DNA from: Rhynochetos jubatus
Taxonomy: Eukaryota > Chordata > Aves > Eurypygiformes > Rhynochetidae
Assembly: GCA_027574665.1 (NCBI GenBank)
Contig: CM050664.1
Span: forward strand, 16,332,774-16,396,773
Length of the DNA stretch: 64,000 bases
Direction of reading: 5' to 3'
Shown: in pieces, positions 50,230-60,362 of the stretch
How the letters are laid out: each line of letters opens with the position of its first letter
Position numbering within the stretch: the stretch's first letter is position 1
Notes under the pieces: generated by a model
What the model was told of the DNA's origin: nothing
What the model saw: the letters and a program-made list of their open reading frames with translations, nothing else
Databases searched by the model: none
Made by a program: the position numbers and the translations under genes

Positions 50230-51235
50230 TACCTGGTGCTGGGATGCTGGTACCCATGCTGGGATGGAGGCTCTATACTGGGATGCTGGTACCTGTGCTG
50301 GGATACTGGTACGCATGCTGGGATGGAGGCTCTATACTGGGATGCTGGTACCCATGCTGGGATGGAGGCTCTATACTGGGATGCTGGTACCTGTGCTGGG
50401 ACACTGGTACCCGTGCTGGGATGGAGGCTCTATACTGGGATGCTGGTACCTGTGCTGGGATACTGGTACCCATGCTGGGATGGAGGCTTTATACTGGGAT
50501 GCTGGTACCTGGTGCTGGGATACTGGTACCCGTGCTGGGATGGAGGCTCTATACTGGGATGCTGGTACCTGTGCTGGGATGCTGGTACCTGTGCTGGAGG
50601 CTCTATACTGGGATGCTGGTACCTGTGCTGGGATACTGGTACCTGTGCTGGAGGCTCTATACTGGGATGCTGGTACCTGTGCTGGGATACTGGTACCCAT
50701 GCTGGCATGGAGGCTCTATACTGGGATGCTGGTACCCATGCTGGCATGGAGGCTCTATACTGGGATGCTGGTACCTGTGCTGGCATGGAGGCTCTATACT
50801 GGGATGCTGGTACTTGTGCTGGCATGGAGGCTCTATACTGGGATGCTGGTACCTGTGCTGGCATGGAGGCTCTATACTGGGATGCTGGTACCCATACCGG
50901 GATGGATGTGCCATATCAGGGTACAGATGCCTATAGCAGGGTGCGGGTGCCGTGCTGTGATGCAGAAACGTGTACCAGTATGCAGGTACTGTACTGGGAG
51001 TCAGATGCTGTACTGGGATGCAGGTACTGTGCCAGGATGCAGGAACCTGTACTGGAATTCATGTGCCCACACCGAGATGCAGGTAACGTACATGGAACGT
51101 GGGCTCCGTAGCGGGATGCAGATGCTATACTGGGATGTGGGTACCATATTGGGATGTGGGTACCAGTACTGGGATGCAGATACCGCACTGGACACAGGCT
51201 CTGTACCGGCATGTGGGTGCCCATCCCGGGATTCA
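50230..51235. repeat. Hierarchical minisatellite upstream of RHBDL1
   Basis: A regular core at about 50238-50892 is built from two submotifs: a 20-base CTGGGATGCTGGTACCTGTG (with variants) and a 19-base CTGGGATGGAGGCTCTATA. They combine into 39-base (20+19) and 59-base (20+20+19) units; the GGCTCTATA mark occurs 13 times, one as GGCTTTATA. The array then decays into diverged copies of the 20-base motif until about 51235. It stops just before the RHBDL1 CpG-rich promoter. Frames stay open in several registers on both strands, but the 59-base units shift frame, so coding is unlikely. Confidence 0.95.
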
Positions 51236-51239
51236 GGCA

Positions 51240-51592
51240 CCACCCCGGGCTGCCGGTGCCCGGGGCTACCGCCGGGGCGGAGCGGGGCGGGTCCCGGTTC
51301 CCCGCGCGGCGGCGGCGGGTTGGAGGGGGGCGGGGTGGGGGCGCTGCGCCGCGCGCTGCGGCGGGGGCGGCTCCGTTCGGCTCCGCTCCCGCCCCCGCCG
51401 CCGCCGCCGCCCCGCTGCCATCGGCGGCTCCCGGCGCCGCCGCCGCTCGCAGCTCGCTCCGGGGCCCGCCGCAACGCGGGGCTGGCGGGGAGAGAGACCC
51501 CCCCCGTCGCCCCCGCCGCCCGCGCCGCTCCCCTGCCCGGCTCGCCGGCCCCGGGCGCGGGGGAGCGGCGGAGCCCGCCGCCCGCCGGGTGC
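51240..51592 (+). promoter_or_regulatory. RHBDL1 CpG-island promoter and 5' UTR
   Basis: An extremely GC- and CpG-rich stretch with several GC boxes (GGGGCGGG) directly precedes the RHBDL1 start. No TATA box is seen. The island continues into intron 1. Confidence 0.75.
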
Positions 51593-54500
51593 ATGGACAG
51601 GAGCTCCCTGCTCCAGCTCATCCAGGAGCAGGTGAGAGCCCGGGGGATGGGGAGACGGGCCCCGCTGGGCACCGGGCAGCGCTGCCGGGGGGCGGGCGGG
51701 CACTGGGCTCCGCTCCGGGGGGGCCGCCGCGCACCGGGCAGCGCTACCGGGGAGGCGGGGGGGGAGGACGCTCGCACGCACCGGGCACGGCTGCCGCGCA
51801 GCGGGCGGCGCTGCCCGCGGGTCTGGCAGGCACCGGGCACTGCTGCCCGCCCAGGGCGGCTACCGCGCCCGCGGGCTCCCCGCTGCCCCCCATCACCGCC
51901 CCGGGGGATGCTGAGACCGCGCAACTCAGCTCACTTGTGGCCCGGCACTCCCTGTTCCGCCTGCCCCGGGCCGGATCCTGCCGGCTGCACCCTCAAGGAC
52001 GAGGGGTGCTGGGCAGCCGAACCCTAACGCCTGCGGTGGTGCCGAGTCCCAGCACTGGGTGCAGGATGGGGCCCCGGGGGCTGCCGTGGGGCTCAGTCGC
52101 CCCGGTGCGGCTCGCCTTGGCGGGGGGGGCTGCATCCAGCCCCGTGACCCGCCTGCAGGATCAGGCCGTGGAGCGGTGGGCTCCGCTCCGCCGGCAGGAT
52201 CAGACCCCGGTGGGTTAGCACCCGCTGCACCCCAGCCCCGCACCCCCAGCTCCCCATCCCCACCCATCCCGGGCCCAGCGGCGGCTCTCCCCGGGGATGG
52301 CGAGGGAATTTACTGGGGGTCAGGAATATTAACGGTCCCCCCCGAGCCCCCGTCTGGCTCCATGACCTTGGCCGAGTCCCCCGGCCTCCCCGGCCCTGGA
52401 ACTGCGGTGCCGTCCCCTGTGTCACCCCGATATCGGGTGCTGGAGCTCCGCGCACCCCTGAGCCCTTTGGGGATGAGCAGCATCTTCCCCTGGCGAGAGC
52501 AGGGCTGGGGGGGGCTGGGCAGGGCTGGGGGGCTGGAGGGGCTCAGTGGGGTTGGGCTGGGGGCAGATGCACCCTGAAAGCAGAGGGGGCTTCCTGGCTG
52601 CTGCCGGGGCTTTCTGGGGGCCAGGGAGCTCGGTGTGTGCCGGCGCATGGGGACAGCGTGTGCCAGGTCCCGGCGTGGCACACGCACGTGGCACCTGTGG
52701 GGTGGCGTATGGGGGACAGGTGGCACCGGGGTGCTCCTGCACCCCGAAAGCTGGGGATGCTCCCATGGGCTGATGGCTGCTATGAGGGTGCAAGCACAGC
52801 CTGTGCCCCACAGCCAGCACCACACACCTATGCCTGCCCCTGCCGTGGGAAAGAGGCTGGCTGTGCCCTGCCAGGGCCGGAGGGACGGGGCGCACGCTGG
52901 GGTGGGGGTACGATCCCGGCCCTCCCATGGGGATGAGTTTCCTCTCCCGGATTTCCTTCCCTGCAGATGAAAGGAGCAAACCCAGCGCTGTTTGCAGGGT
53001 GGTTCGGGGGGCGCGGGGGCACAGCCACCCTCGGCAGGGCTCCAGCTATCGGTGCCCTCTCCCCGTCTCCATCCTCCTCGTGCCACCCCTCGCTCTGCGA
53101 GCGGGACTGTGTTGGGTGCCCCACGGGGCTGGCTGCCCCACGGTGTTGGGTGCCTGGAGGGCTCAGGGTGCCTGGTCAGTGCTGGGAGCCCCGGGGGTGG
53201 TGCAGGGTGCCCAGCACGTTGGAGCCCATCGCCCGTCGGCGAGGGCGTGCGGGAGGAGGAGGAGGCTGGTGCCAGGGCTGCGCGTGTGTTTAGCTTCATG
53301 GCTTCCTGGCTGGCAGGCTGCTGGCGGCGAGGAATAACTGAGTGGGAGAGTGTTGGCTGTGCCGCGGGGAGACGGGGACGCCGGCACGGCACAGGGCACC
53401 CACACGGTGCGGGGCACAGGGTGGGTGCGGCTCCCTCGCAGAGGCAGGGGTTGGTGGTCGTGGAGCGGTATGTGATGCCATCAGGCTCGAGGCCAGGGTG
53501 AGGGGCACCAGGTGGTCTCCCTGGCCGATCAGGGAGCCGCAGCCCTGGCATGCCGGTGATGCCTCATGCTGTGCCCAACAGCTCGACCCCGAAAACACCG
53601 GCTTCATCGGGGTGGAGACGTTCGCCAGCCTCGTGCACAGCCATGAGCTGCCCCTGGATCCCGCCAAGCTGGACATGCTGGTGGCCCTGGCGCAGGGCAA
53701 CGACGAGGGGCAGGTCTGCTATCAGGAGCTGGTAGACCTGGTCAGTGCCGGGGGGCCACGGGGACGGGGGCGAGTGGCCGGATGCCAGCCCGGGGTGGGC
53801 ACTGGGCGCCTCCCTGTGCCCCTGGGGAGGGGGGCAGATGCCGGTGGTCCCCAGGGGCTCCTCTGGCATGGGATGCTGGCCTTGGGGTGACTTGTCCGGC
53901 CTGTTCCACCGGGCATGGAGTGGCGGTGATGGGCAGGGGGTGGCCACAAGCCCACTGGCCCGAGCCACCCCTGCGGCCCCCGCGGGCACGGCCTCTCTCT
54001 GCAGATCAGCAGCAAGCGCTCGAGCAGCTTCAAGCGTGCCATTGCCAACGGGCAGAGAGCCCTGCCCCGTGACGTGCTGCTGGACGAGACCGGCCTGGGC
54101 ATTTACAAGCGCTTCGTCCGCTACGTGGCCTATGAGATCCTGCCCTGCGAGATGGACCGGCGCTGGTACTTCTACCAGCACCGCACGTGTCCGCCCCCTG
54201 TCTTCATGGCGGCCGTCACCCTCACCCAGGTACGGGGATGGCGCCAAGGCTGGGGCTGGCACCAAGGCTGAGCCTGGCTGAAGAGCTCTACTACCCATGG
54301 GGGGCTCAGACTAGGGGTGGAGGGGATGGGGCACCCCAGGTCTGATGTCCCATTGGCCATGGGGGACTCGGATCTGGGGCAGAGGATATGGGTGACCCCA
54401 GTTGTGAAGTGCCAGTGGCCATGGGGGGGCTCAGACCCAGGGGCGGAGGGATTGCAGGTCCCTGGTTGTGATGTGCTTGTGGCTGTGGGGGTGCTCAGAC

Positions 54501-56503
54501 CCATGGTGGAGGGGCTGGGTGACTCAAGTTGTGACGTGCCCGTGGCCACAGGGTGCTCAGATCCGGGGCAGAGGGGATGGATGGCCACGGTTGTGATATC
54601 CCAGTGCCTGTATGGGGGCTCAGACCTGGGTAGAGGGGCTGGGGGACCCCAGTTGTAATGTTCTGGTGGCCACGAGGGGCTCAGACCTGTGGTAAAAGGG
54701 CTAGGTGACCCTGCCCATCACAGAGGGACAGGCAGGGTGGGGTCTCAGGGGTGACTGCCGTGGGGTTTGGTGCAGATCATCGTGTTCCTCTGCTATGGGG
54801 CCCGGCTGAACAAGTGGGTGCTGCAGACCTACCACCCCGAGTACATGAAGAGCCCCCTGGTCTACCACCCCGGGCACCGGGCACGTGCCTGGCGTTTCCT
54901 CACCTACATGTTCATGCACGTGGGGTAGGTCCCTGCCTGGGGTGGGGGGACACTGGAAGGGGACACACCGGTGGCCTGAGCCACCGTGTGTCCCCTCCTG
55001 TGCCTGGGTAGGCTGGAGCAGCTGGGGTTCAACGCCCTCCTGCAGTTGATGATTGGGGTGCCCCTGGAGATGGTGCACGGCATCCTGCGCATCAGCTTCC
55101 TGTACCTGGCTGGCGTCCTGGCAGGTGGGTGCCTGGGAAAAGGGGGGTGTCCCCATCGGTCCCCATCGCCAAACCCGGGGAGGGCACAGGGAGATGCACC
55201 CCAAATTTAATGGGGATGTGAGGCTTCACTCCCCACCTGCTCTTGACAACTGGGTACCACCTCACACTTGCCCTGGGGGGCTGGGGGGGCAACACAGCCC
55301 ATAATTAATTAATGTAGATAGTAATTAATTACTGCTGTGGTGGGTGAGGCCCCATGCTGAGCCCTGGCTGTGCCCGCAGGGTCCCTCACTGTCTCCATCA
55401 CAGACATGCGGGCCCCCCTGGTCGGGGGCTCAGGGGGTGTCTACGCGCTCTGCTCAGCCCATCTCGCCAACGTCGTCATGGTCAGCACTGCCAGCAGCGG
55501 TGGGGGGCAGTGGGTGCCATTGGAGGGTGGGGTGACAGTGGGGAGGGGCCATGGGGTGCCATTAGAGGGTGGGGTGACTTTGAGGGGGATACTGTGGGGT
55601 GGGGACCATTGGGTGCTGTTGGAGGGTGGGGTGACTTTGAGGGGGATGCTGTGGGGTGGGGACCATCGGGTGCTGTTGGAGGGTGGGGTGACTTTGAGGG
55701 GGATGCTGTGGGGTGGGGACCATCGGGTGCTGTTGGAGGGTGGGGTGACTTTGAGGGGGATGCTGTGGGGTGGGGACCATTGGGTGCTGTTGGAGGGTGA
55801 GCAGCATGGAGTGACATTGGTGGGGAGTGCCATGGGATTGCATCAGGGGTTGGGCATGGGTGTGGAGATGCAGGGCCATGGTGGGGCTCTATGGAGCCAG
55901 GGCAGAGGGGAATGCTGCGGTGCCAGCCCCCTCCTGGATGCTGGGGCATCGCCGGTGCCAGCCCATCATCCATCCATCCATCCATCCATCCATCCATCCA
56001 TCCATCCATCCATCCATCCATCCATCCATCCATCCATCCATCCATCCACCCGCAGAACTGGGCTGGGATGCGCTGCCCTTACAAGCTCCTGCGGATGGTG
56101 CTGGCGCTGGTGTGCAGTGAGTACCCACCCGTGCCCCCTCCCACCCCGGGGGTTCCCCCTGTGTGTGTGTGTGTGTAGGGAACTGGGGGTGCATGGGGGG
56201 GTGCTGAGCACCTCCCGGCACTATCTTACAGTGAGCTCCGAGGTGGGTCGCGCCGTCTGGCTCCGCTTCTCCCCCCCGCTGCCGGCCTCGGGCCCCCAGC
56301 CCAGCTTCATGGCCCACCTGGCGGGGGCCATCGTGGGGATCAGCATGGGGCTGACCATCCTGCGCAGCTACGAGGAGAGCCTGCGGGCGCAGTGCGGCTG
56401 GTGGGTGCTGCTCCTCTCCTACGGCACCTTCCTCCTCTTCGCCGTCTTCTGGAACATCTTCGCCTACGACCTGCTGGGGGCACAGATCCCCCCCCCACCA
56501 TAA
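51593..56503 (+). CDS. RHBDL1: RHBDL1, rhomboid-like intramembrane serine protease
   Basis: Coding exons: 51593-51631, 53582-53740, 54005-54229, 54776-54924, 55012-55124, 55380-55480, 56056-56116, 56232-56503, giving 372 codons in one frame. The N-terminal cytoplasmic part has an EF-hand-like segment ([13 protein letters not shown]). The rhomboid core follows, with the [12 protein letters not shown] segment, catalytic serine 246 in GGSGGVYA and catalytic histidine 311 in [12 protein letters not shown], so the serine-histidine dyad is intact. It ends in IPPPP, as in the mammalian protein. Rhomboids cleave membrane proteins within the bilayer; RHBDL1's own substrates are poorly known. The start was chosen as the only ATG in a CpG-rich first exon whose frame and splice phase fit exon 2. 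This makes a 13-residue first exon, shorter than the human N-terminus I recall (about 438 residues in total), so an alternative first exon is possible. Confidence 0.95.
51632..53581. other. RHBDL1 intron 1, CpG-rich, no further feature
   Basis: This 1.95-kb, very GC-rich first intron continues the promoter island. The long minus-strand and plus-strand open frames across it lack similarity or splice logic. Confidence 0.6.
54290..54710. repeat. Degenerate minisatellite in RHBDL1 intron 3
   Basis: About seven diverged copies of a unit of roughly 60 bases. Each has GGGGCTCAGACC, then GGAGGGG, then GTGACCCCAGTTGTGA, then GTGGCCATGGGGG. It fills most of intron 3. Confidence 0.85.
55560..55800. repeat. 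57-bp G-rich tandem repeat in RHBDL1 intron 6
   Basis: The mark GTGACTTTGA recurs at 55574, 55631, 55688 and 55745, an exact 57-base period. Copies are nearly identical, with a diverged partial copy to the left (from about 55505). Each unit has several G-runs on the + strand. Confidence 0.95.
55967..56049. repeat. (CATC)n microsatellite at RHBDL1 intron 6 acceptor
   Basis: About twenty uninterrupted CATC units run up to the final CCACCCGCAG of intron 6; exon 7 starts at 56056. The microsatellite therefore occupies the pyrimidine-tract and branch-point region of this acceptor. Confidence 0.97.
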
Positions 56504-57200
56504 AACACCCCCTCCAGCCCTGTTTTTGTTTCCTAGCGCTGGCCAAGCCCGGTGGAAGGAAGGGGTGGGGGGGGTTCCCCGCGTGTGACATGGGGACAGG
56601 CCACCCTCCACTGTCGCCTGTCCCCTCGGTGCTAGCGAGCGCGCTGCCCCCCTCGTCCCCTCCATGGGCTGCGTGTCATCCCCCCTTCCCCCGGAATGTA
56701 CCCTGGCAAGCCCCCCGCTGTGCCCCCCACCCCAAAGGATGCTTCAGCCCTGCCCCGGCATCGACAGCTCCCACCCCCCACAGGGCTCGGGATGTGCCCC
56801 CTGGGAAGGAGGCGAGCGGGGGGACTCCCCTGCTTGCTCCTGGACCTCCTTTCCGTGGTGGGGGCCGACTCGTTGCCCCCCTCCCCGGACCTGCACTTTC
56901 AGAGGAAGGACTGGTGCCAAAAGAGGAGCGATTTATTTTTCTACGCCAAAATAAATATAAATAAGAGAGGAAAAGGCTAAACGGGGAGAGCCCAGCAGGA
57001 AGGCGAATCAGCTGAGGCCGGCACAACTCGTTTCAGCAGTGCCCTCGGCGGTGCAGCCCCCTCCTCCCCGTGCCCCGGCCTCTCCTGCTTTGCTGCCAGC
57101 CGGGGCACGGGGTAGGGGTCCCCGCTCTGACCCCCCTCTTCCCCCCCCCTCCCCCTCCCAACCTTTTTGGAGTATAAATAAATATTTTGCACACTGCCGG
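56504..57200 (+). other. RHBDL1 3' untranslated region with two poly(A) signals
   Basis: AATAAA occurs at 56950-56955 and again at 57177-57182, both in AT-rich patches within otherwise GC-rich sequence, giving UTRs of about 470 or 700 bases. A CATAAAA overlapping the stop codon is too early to be likely. Confidence 0.7.
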
Positions 57201-58286
57201 GGCCTGTGTCTTGGGGAGGGGGATTTTGGGGTGTCCCCCCTCATCGCTGCTGATTAAATGAGAGCACCGGGGCTGGCTGGCCCTGGGGGGTGGTGGGTGT
57301 GGGGGAGAAGGGGGGGCAGCCGGGGATGGGACTTACTGGAGCAGAAAACTCCGGGAGGCATGAAACAGGCACCCGGCTCGGCCCCATTGTGCTGGCTGCC
57401 CTGTGGGGGTGAGGGGGGGTGATATGGGTGTGGGGGGCTGCAGCACGGGCTGAGCGCTGAGCCCCCCCACCCTTCTTTCCATCCCCACGTGCTCCAGCAC
57501 ATCAGCTTCTGCATACACCCCCCACACCCCCCCGGCACCCCCTTGCCCCTCCACCCCCCTCTTGTACCTCCCACACCCCCACTCCCCCCCCCCAACCCCC
57601 ATACAGCCCCACTGCACATCCCCATCCCGCCCTACGTGGTCCAGCGCATCCACTTCTGACCCCATGCATCCGCGCCCCCCCTGTGGAGCCCCCCCTAAAG
57701 CTGAGAGGGCAGCCCCCAACCCGAGCTGCATTCAGGAGAGGGGGGCTCATTAAATTCCACTCCACTCCCGGCCGAGGATATACTGGGGAGCGTGATGCGG
57801 CGATCCCGGTGCTGACGCCGACCGAGCCTGCCGTCAAGCTGGGAGTGGTATAACCGCGTGAGGATGGTTTTGGACCCAAGCTGCTGGTTTGCCATGGTAA
57901 CGTGGCTGTATTGGTTTTGGCACCGCGGCGCGTGTTTACAGCACGGTAATGGGCTGTGAAATTGAGATAGAGTGCGTAGCACGGGGATCTCTCTCTCATT
58001 ACGGAGGGTGGGAGCGCTCTTAGGCAGAACTCTGCACTTACGGAGGGGCACCACGTCTACCCTGGATTCACAGCTCGAAACTGTCTCAAAGCTGCATGTC
58101 TTTCTCAGTTAATTCACAAATCCGTTGGTTTCCATAGGCTTCATTTCCAAGAAACAGCCAGTCTTAAACGCCTTATCGAACTCAGACTTTCAGTGTTTAC
58201 AGTCTAAGCGTAAAAATGTCAATATTCTGCTTCTTAAAAAAGCTGTTTTGCTGCAAGACTACACGTTTCATCGTGCGCCGCTCTAG
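57201..58286. other. Intergenic region and composition boundary, no gene
   Basis: The left half (to about 57.73 kb) is C-rich, low-complexity sequence. From about 57.75 kb the composition becomes balanced to AT-rich and stays so to the right edge. No STUB1 exon and no upstream nebulin exon was recognised here. Confidence 0.6.
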
Positions 58287-60229
58287 GTTAGACACCGCGT
58301 GGCTGGTGGAGTTGCCAGAACCGTTTGCCACGTTGGTGAAAAGGCCAAGGATACAGAACGTGCAAAGAAGGTGTCGCAGCGAGGGGGCCAGGTGAGCGAG
58401 TTCTGGCTTTCTGGAGGGGTTGAGGACATTAGTGAATCAGGAGGTTGCCGCTGTGAACAAGGGTTTGAGCTCAGGGCACTAAAGCGATGTTTATAGCACG
58501 GTTTAGAAGCACAGGGAGAGGTGGCAGAGGAGTTGATAAGGGAAGTATAAATATCATCTTAAACGTTTCAAACTGATGCCTTCAGCCGTCTCTGGTCTGA
58601 GACGTTCGCTTTGAAAAAAGAGCAGGTAGTTTATTCACAAATGGAAATTTTTCTAATAATAGAGTAACCAATGCTCTTTCTTTCCAGGTGTTATATAAAC
58701 AGAACTGGAAGGAGAGTAAGGACAAGTACCTGCTTCCCCCTGATGCTCTAGAGCTTGTGAATGCAATAAAAAACACAGCAACGTTCAGCAAGGTAAGGAA
58801 AAAACCACTCACAGGTCTAAGCAGCTGAGCTGCAAAAAACATTCCGAGTCAGAGGTTAATTCGTAATGAGCATTCTGGCATTTTTCCGTTTTTAAGAAAC
58901 GCTGTACCGAAGGCTGGGACGGGGACACAACATTATTCTATCCATACAACAACAGCCCGGAGCCCAGGAGGGTGGCACAAGCTCAGAAGGCTCTGAGTGA
59001 TGTAAGTATTGACGCCGGGTCGCTGTTACAGCGTGACTTGATAGTCTTTGTGCTGGACTTTGGCTAGATATAAAAACATCATGGTGGGCCCAAACCCACA
59101 AACGCACAGGTGTGCAGCGATAGCGCTGGTAAGCAGCGCTAGTTCAGTAGGGAAGCGGGTCCTGTGTATTAGAGTATAAATCTGTTGGCAATTTGATGTT
59201 GGATTATGAATGAATTAATTTATTCTGATGTAATCCGTATGAAGAGTGGAACTCCCCTCTGCGTGGAGAAACTCCCAGGGTTGGCTGTAAACCCAGTTCA
59301 GTGTCCCGGGGCTGCAAATCTGTCTCTAAAACAGTGATAAGGAAAGTCAGGAATGCCTGAGGCTGTGTGATTGGCATCCTGGTCTTTGTCCGGACCTGGT
59401 GTGGGGTGATTAGCAGATAATTAACGTCTTTTGTCAGGCACTGCTCTGGGAAGGGGCAGTTGGAGGTTTTCTTTCCCCCTGCTCTTGCTCTGGGGCTCAG
59501 GGAGGGGGTTTTTCTCCTTGGGGCCTTGCCGTTCTGGAACCTGGCTGTGTCTGTCCATGGGTGGTGAGATCCTGTGTCATTTGTTCTATTTTTCTGTTCT
59601 TTTAATTACTTATTAGCAATAGCATTGTTAGTAACGACATAAGTTTCATTTATATAATTAAATAGTCCATATCTCAACTCTTTAGGAGCCTCCATTGTTC
59701 TTCCTCCAACCCTTCCTCACTGGGAGTGCGTGTGGGTGAAGTGGTAGAGGGACTGGTGGTGCTTAATTGCCTGACAGGGCTAAACCATGACACTTAGATA
59801 CACAGAACTCCTCAACCGAGGGGTTCCAGTCTCACTGAAAGATTTCAGTGAATTTTGCACGTGTCCCGTAGTTCACTGCTCCATGTTTATCAGCAGAACC
59901 AGTGCAATATACTCGAAAACTTCCCCAGGGAACTGATTCTTGTTCACTATCTCCCATCAAGAGCCCTCCAAAATACAGTGTTTGCAAGTGTTCATGCTGC
60001 AGTAGCTACGGACAGAACTACTTTGGTCAATGGTGGCACCGGCAGAGTTAAGAGTACACGTTCTGATGCTGAAGATGGTAGTTACTGTAAACAGTGACAT
60101 CTTTTGTATTTTCAGGCTGTCTATAAAAAAGAGCATGATGAACAAAAATCTAAATGTACTTCTCCGCCAGACCCACCTGACGCGGAACAGGCCAGGAAGG
60201 TGACAAGGCAGCTGAGCGATGTGAGTAAA

Positions 60230-60362
60230 ATCATAGAATCACAGAACGGTTTGGGTTGGCAGGGATCTTAAAGATTATCCAGTCCCACCCCCTGCCATGG
60301 GCAGGGACACCCTCCACTAGACCAGGTTGCTCCAAGCCTCATCCAGCCTGGCCTTGAAGACA
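60230..60362 (-). mobile_element. CR1 LINE fragment (3' end) inside nebulin-like intron
   Basis: The reverse complement of the CR1 3' end runs from TCATAGAATCACAGAACGG through CCACTAGACCAGGTTGCTCC to CCAGCCTGGCCTTGAAGAC. It begins only about ten bases after the donor of the exon ending at 60220. It is 5'-truncated. Confidence 0.92.

Noticed and set aside
50264-52027. 587-codon open frame across the minisatellite into the RHBDL1 promoter
   Set aside because: It is made of minisatellite units, frames are open in several registers and on both strands, and 59-base units break any single repeat frame. No domain is present.
55482-56045. Periodic peptide frames on both strands of RHBDL1 intron 6
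   Set aside because: They come from the 57-base and CATC repeats; splice sites clearly define this as an intron.
57201-58286. STUB1 or upstream nebulin exons expected in this gap
   Set aside because: No U-box or TPR coding segment and no nebulin N-terminal module was recognised in any frame.
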